A stretch of DNA of 64,000 bases from CBDBIG01 sp965205845 [NCBI: bacterium] (GTDB taxonomy: Bacteria > SAR324): contig CBDBIG010000003.1 of the NCBI GenBank assembly GCA_965205845.1, positions 682,001-746,000 on the forward strand. Direction: 5' to 3'. This document shows positions 8,858 to 18,133 of the stretch, in pieces; positions within the stretch are counted from its first letter, which is position 1; each line of letters opens with the position of its first letter. Under the pieces are notes generated by a model that saw only the letters and a list, made by a program, of their open reading frames with translations, did not search any database and had not been told where the DNA came from. The translations under genes and the position numbers were made by a program.

Positions 8858-10804
8858 ATGGCTTACTCTTATCCAAGCCCCGAAACCTTCGACACCCTGC
8901 CCAAAATGCTGCGAATGCGTGCTAAGTCTACCCCGAAAGGCGTTGCGCTCCGCAAGAAAGACTTTGGGATTTGGGAGCCCACGACATGGATGGAATACCA
9001 TACCCAAGTCGCGTATCTCGCGTTGTTTTTATCTTCTCGTGGGTTTGGTAAGGGGGATGTGTTTGCGATGATTGGCGAGAACAACCCGTGGTGGGTAAGT
9101 AGCGAGCTGGCAGCACAATCGGTGGGGTGCATGACCCTGGGCTTTTATCGCGATGGCTTGGACAAAGAGGTGGGCTATTTATTGGGGTATTCCGGGGCAA
9201 AAGGCGTATTTGCTGAAGACCAAGAGCAGGTGGACAAATTGCTGAATGTGGCCGAGCAAATTAACAAGTTAGAACTGATTATTTATGAGGACCCACGCGG
9301 TTTAAGAAACTATGATGACCCAAGGCTTGTAAGCCTAGAGGATGCATTGGCTGAGGGCAAGGTACTTTATGCAAAAGATGAGGGGCGCTATGATCAACTG
9401 GTTGATGCCGTTGACGGGAGTGAGGTGGCCATTTTGTCTCCCACCTCGGGGACCACTTCCAATCCTAAATTGGCAATGCTCCCCGCCAAGGGTTTTATTC
9501 GCCATCTTATGGCCTACCTTGAGGTCGAACCCAAAGATGCCAAAGATGAATATGTTTCCATTTTACCCCTGGCGTGGATTATGGGGCAGGTGTACGACGT
9601 GGGGTTCAATTTGGTTTCTGGGATGAAGGTCAATTTTCCTGAAAGCCCAGCCACCGTCATGCAAGACCTGTGTGAAATCGGTCCAACCTTTATGTTGGGT
9701 TCACCGCGCTTGCTCGAGGAAATGGTTGCCAATATGCGTGCGCGCATCATGGACGCCTCGCGCTTGAATCAATGGGTTTTTAATACCTTTGTAAAGCGCG
9801 GTATGAAAAAGGTTGCGCTTTCTAAGAGGGATAAATTGGCAGATGTTTGTTTGTTTTCAGCGTTGCGTGATCGCTACGGGTTATCGCGCGTGCGTTCCAT
9901 GGCGACGGGAGGTGCTGCCATGGGCCCCGATACTTTTAAACTGTTTTTGGCTATGGGGCTGCCGCTGCGCCAACTTTACGGTCAAACCGAGCTGATGGGG
10001 GGGTATACCTCTCAAGTTGGTGATCGAGAAGAACTGGATTTTGTGAGCGTGGGCCCGCCATTTCGCGGGGTAGAGGTGAGGGTGGATGATCCTGATTCGA
10101 ACGGGGTGGGGGAGATTGTTTCCAAGCATCAAAATATGTTTGTGGGCTACTACAAAAACGAGGCGGCCTACAAAGCAGATGTGCGCGATGGTTGGATGTA
10201 CACCGGGGATGTGGGCTATTTCGATGACAAAAAACGCCTGGTTGTTTTGGATCGCCTCCAGGATATGGTTACCATGGAAGACGGTTCAAGGTTTTCTCCA
10301 CAATACATTGAAAATAGATTGAAATTTTCACCCCATGTGGGCGAAGCCGTGGTGTTTGGTGAAAAAGAAAGCTACCTGAGTGCCCTGGTTTGTATTCGAT
10401 TTTCTGTTGTGGCGAAGTGGGCTGAGAAAAACCAAATCCCTTTTACCTCCTACACCGGCCTTGCTGCCAGTGAGAAAGTGGGTCAGCTGCTCGAAAAAGA
10501 GGTGGAAAAGGTGAATGCCTATTTGCCCACGGCCCATCGCATTGCCAAGTTTATCTTGTTGTTTAAGGAATTGGATGTGGACGATGGCGAAATAACCCAT
10601 ACCCGCAAGATAAGAAGGGCGGTGGTGAACGAACGTTACAAGGAAATTATTCGAACCTTGTATAGCGATGATTCCGTTGCCAAAATCGATACTGAGGTAA
10701 CCTATGAAGATGGGCGCAAAGGGCGCATTCAAGCTGACTTGAAGGTTCGCTTTCTCGAAGGTGTCAGGACCGAGTCGGGGAAAAAACTCTCCAAAGCGAG
10801 TTAA
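8858..10804 (+). CDS. Long-chain acyl-CoA synthetase (AMP-forming)
   Basis: ANL-superfamily ligase of 648 residues that makes acyl-CoA from fatty acid, ATP and CoA through an acyl-AMP. The P-loop is ILSPTSGTTSNPKLAML near residue 190, the A5-type motif is LYGQTELMGG, and the hinge region has GWMYTGDVGYFDD followed by LDRLQDMV. A strong AAAGGAG precedes ATG 8858. The long type with the TSGTTSNPK loop is the one often found directly upstream of livGHMKF operons in Proteobacteria, as here. Substrate range is unknown. Confidence 0.88.
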   Translation: MAYSYPSPETFDTLPKMLRMRAKSTPKGVALRKKDFGIWEPTTWMEYHTQVAYLALFLSSRGFGKGDVFAMIGENNPWWVSSELAAQSVGCMTLGFYRDGLDKEVGYLLGYSGAKGVFAEDQEQVDKLLNVAEQINKLELIIYEDPRGLRNYDDPRLVSLEDALAEGKVLYAKDEGRYDQLVDAVDGSEVAILSPTSGTTSNPKLAMLPAKGFIRHLMAYLEVEPKDAKDEYVSILPLAWIMGQVYDVGFNLVSGMKVNFPESPATVMQDLCEIGPTFMLGSPRLLEEMVANMRARIMDASRLNQWVFNTFVKRGMKKVALSKRDKLADVCLFSALRDRYGLSRVRSMATGGAAMGPDTFKLFLAMGLPLRQLYGQTELMGGYTSQVGDREELDFVSVGPPFRGVEVRVDDPDSNGVGEIVSKHQNMFVGYYKNEAAYKADVRDGWMYTGDVGYFDDKKRLVVLDRLQDMVTMEDGSRFSPQYIENRLKFSPHVGEAVVFGEKESYLSALVCIRFSVVAKWAEKNQIPFTSYTGLAASEKVGQLLEKEVEKVNAYLPTAHRIAKFILLFKELDVDDGEITHTRKIRRAVVNERYKEIIRTLYSDDSVAKIDTEVTYEDGRKGRIQADLKVRFLEGVRTESGKKLSKAS

Positions 10805-10922
10805 CATGCCTTATGCGCGTTTTATGGCGTGATTGTGGGGCGGGTTTTTTAAAAACGGTTTTTAAAAGCGGATGCGGTGTCGTTCAAGTCTTGTTGACCA
10901 TGAAAAAGGATTAAAAAAAAGC

Positions 10923-11699
10923 GTGAGTTCTAAAGAATCTGTAATTGTGCTGGAGAATATTAACCTGCGTTTTGGCGGGGTGAATGCCCTGACTGATGTT
11001 TCATTTGAGGTACGTAAAGGCGAGGTTTTGGGCATTATTGGTCCTAATGGTGCCGGTAAATCCTCCATGCTTAACATCATCAACGGGTTTTACAAACCCA
11101 CCAGTGGTGTCATTACGTATGCAGGAAAAAAACGCAAGGCCATGTCACCCACGTTTGCGGCCAAAAGTGGGATTGCGCGCACGTTTCAGAATATTGCGCT
11201 GTTTCATGGCATGAGTACGCTAGACAACCTCATGACGGGGCGCATTTTGAAAATGAAACAAAGCCTGTTTATGCAAGCCCTCTACATAGGGGCTGCCAAG
11301 CGTGAAGAAATGGAACACCGCAAGGCCGTCGAAAAGGTGATTGACTTTATGGAAATTGAGGCTATTCGCCGCACCCCTGTGGGAAGTTTGCCTTATGGTT
11401 TGCAAAAGCGTGTTGAATTAGGGCGTGCTTTGGCCATGGAACCGCAAATATTATTACTGGATGAGCCTATGGCAGGGATGAGTGTCGAAGAAAAGCAAGA
11501 CATGAGTCGCTTTGTTTTGAATGTGAATGACGAGTTTGGCATCACCGTGGTGTTGATTGAGCATGACATGGGCGTTGTGATGGATATTTGCGACCGGGTG
11601 GTGGTCTTGGATTATGGCCGGAAAATTGGTGACGGGAAGCCAGAAGAGGTGAGGCGCAATCAAGAGGTAATCAATGCCTATTTGGGTGTAAGTGCGTAA
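10923..11699 (+). CDS. livG: Branched-chain amino acid ABC transporter ATP-binding protein LivG
   Basis: First of the five LIV transporter components. It is a cytoplasmic ATPase of about 258 residues with Walker A GPNGAGKSS, Q-loop ARTFQNIALF, a degenerate ABC signature (SLPYGLQKRVELGRAL, lacking the usual LSGGQ), Walker B ILLLDEPMAGM and the switch His in LIEHDMGVVMDI. The long insert between Walker A and the signature is typical of LivG rather than LivF. I favour the GTG start at 10923, with AAGGA upstream; an ATG at 10872 in the same frame would add 17 residues. Confidence 0.9.
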   Translation: MSSKESVIVLENINLRFGGVNALTDVSFEVRKGEVLGIIGPNGAGKSSMLNIINGFYKPTSGVITYAGKKRKAMSPTFAAKSGIARTFQNIALFHGMSTLDNLMTGRILKMKQSLFMQALYIGAAKREEMEHRKAVEKVIDFMEIEAIRRTPVGSLPYGLQKRVELGRALAMEPQILLLDEPMAGMSVEEKQDMSRFVLNVNDEFGITVVLIEHDMGVVMDICDRVVVLDYGRKIGDGKPEEVRRNQEVINAYLGVSA

Positions 11700-11756
11700 C
11701 GTGCGTTTGCAAAGAAGTGGGTCCTATTTTATTCGTTGAGGGAATGGTAAAAACCG

Positions 11757-12755
11757 ATGAGCGTTGTGTTGTTGAACTTTTTGGAAACCGTTTTAAATGG
11801 CCTTGCAGTGGGTATTTTGTACTCATTGGTGGGGCTTGGGTTCGTGCTGATATTTAAGGCTTCTGGGGTGTTTAATTTTGCCCAAGGGGTTTTATCGCTG
11901 TTTGCAGGGCTCACGCTGGTGGGAATGCTTGCAGGGCAGGTACCTTTTGAGCATTTAATACATGAGATTTTTGGCGCAAGGGTGGGGAAATGGGGGGGTG
12001 CCCCCCCATTTATTGCCATTATTTTCACCATGGTGGTGATGGTAGGTTTGGCATGGCTGATTGAAAAATTGGTTTTGCGACATTTAATTAACCAAGCCCC
12101 CATCATTTTATTTATGGCCACCATTGGGCTGGCTTTTGTGTTAGAGGGCGTTGGGGATTTGATGTGGGGTTCTAATGTGAAACCATTGGATATTGGCTTG
12201 CCTACAGGAGGATTGTTGGCATTGGAAAACCTCACGCGCGGCTGGGCAGTGGCAGGCAGCGACTATGCTGGGATGTATATGGATGCCCTGGATATTAGTG
12301 CTGCACTGGTGGCGTTTGCCTTGGTGCTCGTTTTGATGGTTTTTTCGCAATACACCCGTGTAGGACGTGCTTTGAGAGCAGTGGCCGATGACCATCAAGC
12401 GGCGCTTTCTGTGGGGATTTCGCTGCGTTATATTTGGGTGGTGGTGTGGTCTATTTCGGGTTTTGTAGCGCTCGTTGCAGGCATTATGTGGGGATCAAAA
12501 TCGGGGGTGCAATTCTCCTTGTCGTTAATCGCCTTAAAAGCATTGCCAGTGCTGATACTGGGTGGTTTTACCTCTATTCCAGGGGCTATTATCGGGGGGT
12601 TAATCATTGGGGTTGGTGAAAAAGTGGCTGAAATTTACGCAGGCCCGTTCATTGGCGGGGCGATCGAAACCTGGTTTGCATATATGTTAGCGTTGCTTTT
12701 TTTACTTGTGCGCCCACAAGGGCTGTTTGGCGAGAAAATTATTGAAAGGGTGTGA
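11757..12755 (+). CDS. livH: Branched-chain amino acid ABC transporter permease LivH
   Basis: Inner-membrane permease of 332 residues with about eight hydrophobic helices. Typical LivH sequence: LNGLAVGILYSLVGLGFVLI at the N-terminus, FNFAQGVLSLFAG, the cytoplasmic loop VGRALRAVADDHQAALSVGI that contacts the ATPases, and GFTSIPGAIIGGLIIG in the last helices. It is followed 7 bases later by livM, and the two would form the heterodimeric channel. The length is slightly above the usual ~300 because of an insertion near residues 65-80 (FGARVGKWGGAPP). Confidence 0.92.
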   Translation: MSVVLLNFLETVLNGLAVGILYSLVGLGFVLIFKASGVFNFAQGVLSLFAGLTLVGMLAGQVPFEHLIHEIFGARVGKWGGAPPFIAIIFTMVVMVGLAWLIEKLVLRHLINQAPIILFMATIGLAFVLEGVGDLMWGSNVKPLDIGLPTGGLLALENLTRGWAVAGSDYAGMYMDALDISAALVAFALVLVLMVFSQYTRVGRALRAVADDHQAALSVGISLRYIWVVVWSISGFVALVAGIMWGSKSGVQFSLSLIALKALPVLILGGFTSIPGAIIGGLIIGVGEKVAEIYAGPFIGGAIETWFAYMLALLFLLVRPQGLFGEKIIERV

Positions 12756-12762
12756 TGTTGTC

Positions 12763-13839
12763 ATGCTGTATCGTGATACTGGTGAATTTAAGCAGAGTTA
12801 TATGAGCGATCAAGCTATCTTTCCCTTGCGGTTGGATCGCATGCTTATCGTGTTCGTTCTGCTGTTTGCCTATTTGGTGGTTCCTTTTGTGATTAACGAT
12901 TACTGGGAGAAAAATATTTTTATTCCCTTTATGGTGTTCTCAATGGCAGCCATCGGCTTAAACGTTTTAACGGGTTATTGTGGGCAAGTGTCGCTGGGCA
13001 CAGGCGGCTTTATGGCTGTGGGAGCGTATTCGGCTTATAAGTTGGTCACTCTTTTTCCCAACATGAACATTGTGCCCGCCATTTTATTGGCGGGTGCGAT
13101 CACGGCCATGGTGGGTATGGTATTTGGTTTGCCTTCGTTACGGATCAAGGGGTTTTACTTGGCCGTGGCTACGCTTGCCTCGCAGTTTTTTATCATATGG
13201 CTCGTTAACAAAGTGCCGTGGTTTTATAATCATTCTGCTACGGGTCAAATCACCATGCCAGAGCGGTTATTGTTCGGGGTTCCTGTTACAGGGCCTGATG
13301 CGCCGCCTTGGGCAACTTACCTGTTTTGCTTGGTGTTTTTAACCGTTTTTGCATTTGCCGCCAAAAATATGGTGCGTTCGCGCGTGGGCCGCAGTTGGAT
13401 GGCCGTGCGCGATATGGACATTGCAGCACAGATTATCGGTGTACCATTACTAAAGACCAAAATTTCTGCTTTTGCTGTGAATTCTTTTTATATAGGAATT
13501 GCAGGGGCACTGTATTTTACCGTTTGGTTTGGTGCTGTTGAGCCCACCGAAGCTTTTGGCATTGAGCAGAGCTTTTTTGTGCTGTTTATCATCATCATTG
13601 GCGGGTTGGGTTCCATGTTGGGGTCCTTTTTGGGTGCTGCTTTCATGGTGCTTTTGCCAATTTTTCTCAAAAATTTCATGATTGATGCCCTAAGTTTTAC
13701 CCCTGTGACGGCGCGTCACGTTGAGGTGACCATTTTAGGTGCACTCATCATCTTTTTTCTGATTGTCGAACCCAATGGCTTGGCGCGGCTGTGGGCAATT
13801 GTCAAACAAAAATTGAGGAAGTGGCCTTTTCCTTATTAG
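12763..13839 (+). CDS. livM: Branched-chain amino acid ABC transporter permease LivM
   Basis: Second channel subunit, about 358 residues. It carries the LivM signature NVLTGYCGQVSLGTGGFMAV, the loop VGRSWMAVRDMDIAAQIIGV that corresponds to the ATPase contact, and ALYFTVWFG...FFVLFIIIIGGLGSM in the C-terminal half. ATG 12763 lies 7 bases after livH, with GAAAGGG upstream; another ATG at 12802 is possible and would remove 13 residues. Downstream is a remnant of a solute-binding gene rather than an intact one. Confidence 0.9.
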   Translation: MLYRDTGEFKQSYMSDQAIFPLRLDRMLIVFVLLFAYLVVPFVINDYWEKNIFIPFMVFSMAAIGLNVLTGYCGQVSLGTGGFMAVGAYSAYKLVTLFPNMNIVPAILLAGAITAMVGMVFGLPSLRIKGFYLAVATLASQFFIIWLVNKVPWFYNHSATGQITMPERLLFGVPVTGPDAPPWATYLFCLVFLTVFAFAAKNMVRSRVGRSWMAVRDMDIAAQIIGVPLLKTKISAFAVNSFYIGIAGALYFTVWFGAVEPTEAFGIEQSFFVLFIIIIGGLGSMLGSFLGAAFMVLLPIFLKNFMIDALSFTPVTARHVEVTILGALIIFFLIVEPNGLARLWAIVKQKLRKWPFPY

Positions 13840-13868
13840 GTTTGATGAGGGTCTATAAAAAATAAAAC

Positions 13869-13985
13869 GCAGCAAAGTGCTGCAATACCAAGTACATTGG
13901 TGCTGACCCGTGTCGTTGTCGACAAACTGATTGCAGAAGATTGTGCTGCTTATGCAGCAAGAAAACGAAACCAGGGCAAGCCGTT
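13869..13985 (+). pseudogene. Remnant of a third livK-type gene (3' end only)
   Basis: About 90 bases (roughly 13891-13980) align with the last codons of the two intact livK genes: acattggtgctgacc, gttgtcgacaaact and gcagaagatt are shared. It is broken by an inserted C after tgctgac and by a changed, frameshifted end. The sequence that follows resembles the livK1-livK2 spacer (cataaccattt, tctcttcgccggagatatc). This is the decayed member of a tandem livK series. Confidence 0.75.
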
Positions 13986-14149
13986 AGTCCTCAGAGTACA
14001 AATTTGAGCATGTACATGGGGAGGGCATAAACAAATATTTTTAAAATATGTGTTGCTTGGTGTCTGACTATGTGTTTTTGTAGTGGTGGTCGTTGGTCTT
14101 GTGCTTTTAGAACAGCCTGCCATAACCATTTGAAATAACCGAAAAATTT

Positions 14150-14172
14150 GATATCTCTTCGCCGGAGATATC
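14150..14172 (+). promoter_or_regulatory. Conserved 5'-leader hairpin before livK copy 1
   Basis: Perfect 8-bp inverted repeat GATATCTC / GAGATATC with loop TTCGCCG, ending 21 bases before the ATG and directly upstream of the AAGGGGA ribosome site. The same hairpin stands in front of copy 2, where one base differs and is kept as a G-U pair. No T-run follows, so it is not a simple terminator. It may stabilise the mRNA or control translation of the binding protein. Confidence 0.55.
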
Positions 14173-14193
14173 ACACAAATAAAAGGGGAAAAA

Positions 14194-15501
14194 ATGCTTT
14201 TAAAAACTCTGCGACGTAGCCTTGTGCTTGCCCTCGTCATCTTGCCCATCACGGGCAGCTTGGCCTTGGCGCAGCTCACGTTTCCGTCTTTTTCGTATCG
14301 TACAGGTCCCTATGCACCCAATGGAATTCCAGTTGCGGATGGTTACAGCGACTACTTTACCTTGATAAACGCCCGTGACGGTGGAATTAATGGTCAAAAA
14401 GCGGATGTTGTTGAGTGTGAAACGGGGTACAATACCCAGCGTGGGGTCGAGTGCTACGAAAAAGTGAAAGGGAAGAATCCCTTGATAATTCACCCTTTGT
14501 CAACGGGTATAACATACCAACTCATTCCAAAAGCGACGGCGGATAATATTCCCATCCACTCTATGGGCTATGGGCGCACTTCTGCCGCCAACGGCAAGGT
14601 GTTCAAATATGTATTCAGCTACCCAGGCACCTACTGGGATGCAGCCTCGATCATCGTCAAGCACATTGGCAAAGAAGAAGGCGGAATGAGGAAACTCAAG
14701 GGTAAGAAAATTACGCTGATTTATCATAACTCTGCCTATGGCAAAGAACCCATACGCACCTTGCAAGTGTTGAGCAAAAAACATGGTTTCAAGCTGGATT
14801 TATTGCCCGTTGATCACCCTGGTCAAGAGCAAAGGTCTACATGGCTTAAAATACGCCGTTCGCGCCCTCGCTATTTGGTAATGTGGGGTTGGGGTGTCAT
14901 GAACCAGGTTGCCATCAAGGAAGCCGCTTCGATTCGCTTCCCCATGAAGCGTTTTATTGGCGTTTGGTGGTCTGGGTCTGAAAATGATGTGATCCCAGCG
15001 GGTAAGGGTGCCCATGGCTATAAAGCGATCACCTTCCACGATGTGGGTAAGAACTACCCCGTCTACGACGACCTCAAAAAGCATGTTTATGACAAGGGCA
15101 AAGCAGCAGGCGGTGGTGATAACACGGGTACTGTGCTCTATAATCGTGGGATGCTGGCAGCCGTGTGGGCGGTTGAAGCGGCGCGCAATGCCATGAAAAT
15201 TCACAAAACCAAAAAAATCACCCCAGCGATGATGCGTGATGGGATGGAAACATTGCACGTAGGTGAGAAGCGCCTAAAGGAATTGGGGATGGCTGGATTT
15301 ACCGTAACCGTGAAAAACAGTTGCGCTAGTCATGGTGGGCCTGGCCTTGGGGCGATCCAGCAATGGAATGCAAACACCAAGCAATGGAAGCTCATTACCG
15401 GGTATGTTGGTGCTGACCGTAGCGTTGTCGACAAGCTAATCGCAGAAGATTCTGCGGCGTATGCAAAAGAAAACAAAATCAAGGTACGCAGTTGTTCTTA
15501 A
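14194..15501 (+). CDS. Branched-chain amino acid/amide ABC transporter substrate-binding protein, copy 1
   Basis: Periplasmic type I binding protein of 435 residues of the LivK/UrtA superfamily. The N-terminus is a classic signal peptide (RRSLVLALVILPITGSLALA, then QLTFPSF). After it come RTGPYAPNGIPVADG and INARDGGINGQK, the start of the first lobe, and YHNSAYGKEP near residue 180 in the second lobe. It is the extracytoplasmic receptor of the LivGHMF transporter encoded around it. It is nearly the same as copy 2, with most changes at scattered positions. Its mRNA leader holds a hairpin. The substrate class is inferred from family and context. Confidence 0.9.
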   Translation: MLLKTLRRSLVLALVILPITGSLALAQLTFPSFSYRTGPYAPNGIPVADGYSDYFTLINARDGGINGQKADVVECETGYNTQRGVECYEKVKGKNPLIIHPLSTGITYQLIPKATADNIPIHSMGYGRTSAANGKVFKYVFSYPGTYWDAASIIVKHIGKEEGGMRKLKGKKITLIYHNSAYGKEPIRTLQVLSKKHGFKLDLLPVDHPGQEQRSTWLKIRRSRPRYLVMWGWGVMNQVAIKEAASIRFPMKRFIGVWWSGSENDVIPAGKGAHGYKAITFHDVGKNYPVYDDLKKHVYDKGKAAGGGDNTGTVLYNRGMLAAVWAVEAARNAMKIHKTKKITPAMMRDGMETLHVGEKRLKELGMAGFTVTVKNSCASHGGPGLGAIQQWNANTKQWKLITGYVGADRSVVDKLIAEDSAAYAKENKIKVRSCS

Positions 15502-15652
15502 GCGATAGGAACAAAGGTATGCCTACAAGGGTCAATGCGAAAAGTTTCGGAATGTTGCTTGACGCTTGGCCTTTGTGTTTTTGTGGTGGGGTTTGCAGGT
15601 TTGTGCTTTTCGAACAGCCCTGCCATAACCATTTCAAATAATTGAGAAATGT

Positions 15653-15675
15653 GGTATCTCTTCGCCGGAGATATC
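15653..15675 (+). promoter_or_regulatory. Conserved 5'-leader hairpin before livK copy 2
   Basis: GGTATCTC / GAGATATC with the same TTCGCCG loop as at 14150-14172. The A-to-G change in the left arm keeps pairing through G-U, which supports selection on the structure. It lies 22 bases before the start codon. Confidence 0.55.
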
Positions 15676-15697
15676 ACACAGATAAAAGAAGACAGAA

Positions 15698-17005
15698 ATG
15701 CCCTTAAAGACTCTTCAGCGTGGCCTTGTGCTTGCCCTCGTCATCTTGCCCATCACGGGCAGCTTGGCCTTGGCGCAGCTCGTGTTTCCGTCTTTCGCGT
15801 ATCGTACAGGCCCTTATGCGCCTAATGGAATTCCAGCTGCGGATGGTTTTCTCGACTACTTCGCCCTGATAAATGCCCGTGACGGTGGGATTAATGGCCA
15901 AAAAGCCGAAGTCATCAGCTGTGAAACGGGCTACAATTCCCAGCGTGGAGTCGAGTGCTACGAAAAAGTCAAAGCAAAGAATCCCTTGGTAATTCACCCT
16001 TTGTCAACGGGTCTTACTTACCAACTCATTCCAAAAGCGACGGCGGATAAGATTCCCATCCATTCTATGGGTTATGGGCGTACTTCTGCCGCCAACGGCA
16101 AGGTATTCAAATATGTATTCAGCTTCCCGGGTACCTACTGGGATGCAGCCTCGATCATCGTCAAGTATATTGGCAGAGAAGAAGGCGGGATGAAGAAACT
16201 CAAGGGCAAGAAAATTTCGCTAATTTATCATAACTCTGCCTATGGCAAAGAGCCCATACGCACCTTACAAGTGCTGAGCAAAAAGCATGGCTTCAAGCTG
16301 GATTTATTGCCCGTTGATCACCCTGGTCAAGAGCAGAGGTCTACATGGCTTAAGATACGCCGTTCGAACCCTCGCTATTTGGTAATATGGGGATGGGGTG
16401 TTATGAATCAGGTAGCCCTCAGGGAAGCCGCTTCGATTCGCTTCCCCATGAAGCGTTTTATTGGCGTTTGGTGGTCTGGATCTGAAAATGATGTGATCCC
16501 AGCGGGTAAAGGCGCCCATGGCTATAAAGCGATTACCTTCCACGGTGTGGGTAAGAACTACCCTGTCTACGACGATCTCGAAAAGTATGTTTATGACAAG
16601 GGCAAAGCAGCAGGCGATGGTGACAACATGGGTACTGTGCTCTATAATCGTGGAATGCTGTCGGCTATGTGGTCTGTTGAGGGGGCACGCAGCGCCATGA
16701 AAATTCACAAAACTAAAAAAATCACCCCAGCGATGATGCGTGATGGGATGGAAGCATTGCATGTAGGTGAGAAGCGCCTAAAGGAATTGGGGATGGCTGG
16801 ATTTACCGTAACCGTGAAAAACAGTTGCGCTAGACATGGTGGGCCTGGTCTTGGGGCGATCCAGCAATGGAATGCAAACACCAAGCAATGGAAGCTCATT
16901 ACCGAGTACATCGGTGCTGACCGTGTTGTTGTCGACAAACTGGTCGCAGAAGATTCTGCGGCTTATGCAAAAGAAAACAAAATCGAGGTACGCAGTTGTT
17001 CTTAA
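15698..17005 (+). CDS. Branched-chain amino acid/amide ABC transporter substrate-binding protein, copy 2
   Basis: Second tandem LivK-type binding protein, also 435 residues, offset from copy 1 by 1504 bases. The signal peptide (LQRGLVLALVILPITGSLALA) and most of the mature protein are shared. Differences include GYSDYFTL versus GFLDYFAL near residue 50 and several charge changes in the second lobe (DDLKKHVYDK versus DDLEKYVYDK). Two receptors feeding one permease could broaden the substrate range or raise dosage. The spacers on both sides are also duplicated, so the event copied gene plus regulatory leader. Confidence 0.9.
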   Translation: MPLKTLQRGLVLALVILPITGSLALAQLVFPSFAYRTGPYAPNGIPAADGFLDYFALINARDGGINGQKAEVISCETGYNSQRGVECYEKVKAKNPLVIHPLSTGLTYQLIPKATADKIPIHSMGYGRTSAANGKVFKYVFSFPGTYWDAASIIVKYIGREEGGMKKLKGKKISLIYHNSAYGKEPIRTLQVLSKKHGFKLDLLPVDHPGQEQRSTWLKIRRSNPRYLVIWGWGVMNQVALREAASIRFPMKRFIGVWWSGSENDVIPAGKGAHGYKAITFHGVGKNYPVYDDLEKYVYDKGKAAGDGDNMGTVLYNRGMLSAMWSVEGARSAMKIHKTKKITPAMMRDGMEALHVGEKRLKELGMAGFTVTVKNSCARHGGPGLGAIQQWNANTKQWKLITEYIGADRVVVDKLVAEDSAAYAKENKIEVRSCS

Positions 17006-17110
17006 GCGATAGGGATAAAGGTACGCCTACAAGGGCCAATGCGAGAAGTTTCGGAATGTTGCTTGACGCTTGGCCTTTGTGTTTTTGTGGTGGGGTTTGC
17101 AGGGCTGTGT
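17006..17110 (+). repeat. Copy of the livK downstream segment
   Basis: The ~100 bases after livK copy 2 repeat, with few changes, those after copy 1 (15502-15600): cctacaaggg, gtttcggaatgttgcttgac and tttgtgtttttgtggtggg. This marks the right-hand limit of the duplicated ~1.5-kb unit. Confidence 0.8.
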
Positions 17111-17247
17111 TTTCCGGAAAATTTGTTACAGTTTCGCTTTTGTTGCGCTGATACATGGCATTGAAACCATCCCCTCCTCTTTATAATTTTAAAAACCACC
17201 GTTTAACCTATATCACTACTGATTAACATCAACCAGGAGCAACAATT

Positions 17248-18087
17248 TTGGTTTCTCAAGCTTCAAATATGGCAACAGGGAAAAATAACCAACAGACGCT
17301 TGCAGTAAACAATATCGAGGTGGTGTACAACCATGTCATCCTTGTACTAAAGGGGGTAAGTTTATCTGTTGAAAAAGGAAGCATTACCGCATTGTTGGGA
17401 GGCAATGGTGCGGGTAAAACCACCACCTTAAAAGCCATTTCAAATTTGCTGGGTACAGAGCGAGGCGAAGTTACCAAGGGAAGCATTTTATATGCTGGGG
17501 AGGATGTACACCATCGGAGTCCCGAAGATTTGGTGAAACGTGGTCTGATTCAAATTATGGAAGGTAGGCATTGTTTTGAGCACCTTAGTGTGGAAGAAAA
17601 CCTGTTAACGGGATGCTACACCCGCACCCAAAATCGCGGTGAAATTAAAAGCGATTTGGAACGCATTTATACATACTTCCCCTTGCTTAAAAGTCGGCGT
17701 AAATCCCAGGCAGGTTATACCTCTGGTGGTGAACAGCAAATGACTGCCATTGCCCGTGCCTTAATGAGCAGACCCACGGTTGTTTTGCTCGATGAACCCT
17801 CCATGGGCTTGGCGCCACAGCTGGTGGAACAAATTTTTGAGATTGTGGCAGAAATTAACCAACGCGAAGGCGTGACAGTGTTGGTTGCAGAACAAAACAC
17901 CAATGTGGCATTGCGCTATGCCAGTTATGGGTACATCCTCGAAAGTGGTCGCGTGGTGATGGATGGCAATGCCACGGATCTCAGCAATAATGAAGATGTT
18001 AAAGAATTTTATCTCGGTATTTCGGGTGAAGGCAGACGTTCTTACCGTGATGTGAAACAATACCGCCGCCGCAAGCGCTGGTTGTGA
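17248..18087 (+). CDS. livF: Branched-chain amino acid ABC transporter ATP-binding protein LivF
   Basis: Second ATPase of the LIV system, 279 residues. Walker A is GGNGAGKTT, the signature is TSGGEQQMTAIARALM, Walker B is VVLLDEPSMGLAP, and the switch region is VLVAEQNTNVAL with Gln in place of His, normal for LivF. The N-terminal 20 residues and a basic tail (YRRRKRW) extend the usual ~235. The start is TTG 17248, with CAGGAGC 7 bases upstream; ATG 17269 is the alternative. The basic tail is the 5' boundary of the 1.5-kb duplication that follows. Confidence 0.9.
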   Translation: MVSQASNMATGKNNQQTLAVNNIEVVYNHVILVLKGVSLSVEKGSITALLGGNGAGKTTTLKAISNLLGTERGEVTKGSILYAGEDVHHRSPEDLVKRGLIQIMEGRHCFEHLSVEENLLTGCYTRTQNRGEIKSDLERIYTYFPLLKSRRKSQAGYTSGGEQQMTAIARALMSRPTVVLLDEPSMGLAPQLVEQIFEIVAEINQREGVTVLVAEQNTNVALRYASYGYILESGRVVMDGNATDLSNNEDVKEFYLGISGEGRRSYRDVKQYRRRKRWL

Positions 18088-18133
18088 GAGTTGACAAATT
18101 TTAAAACCTTATTTGTGAAAGGAGTCCCTATCT

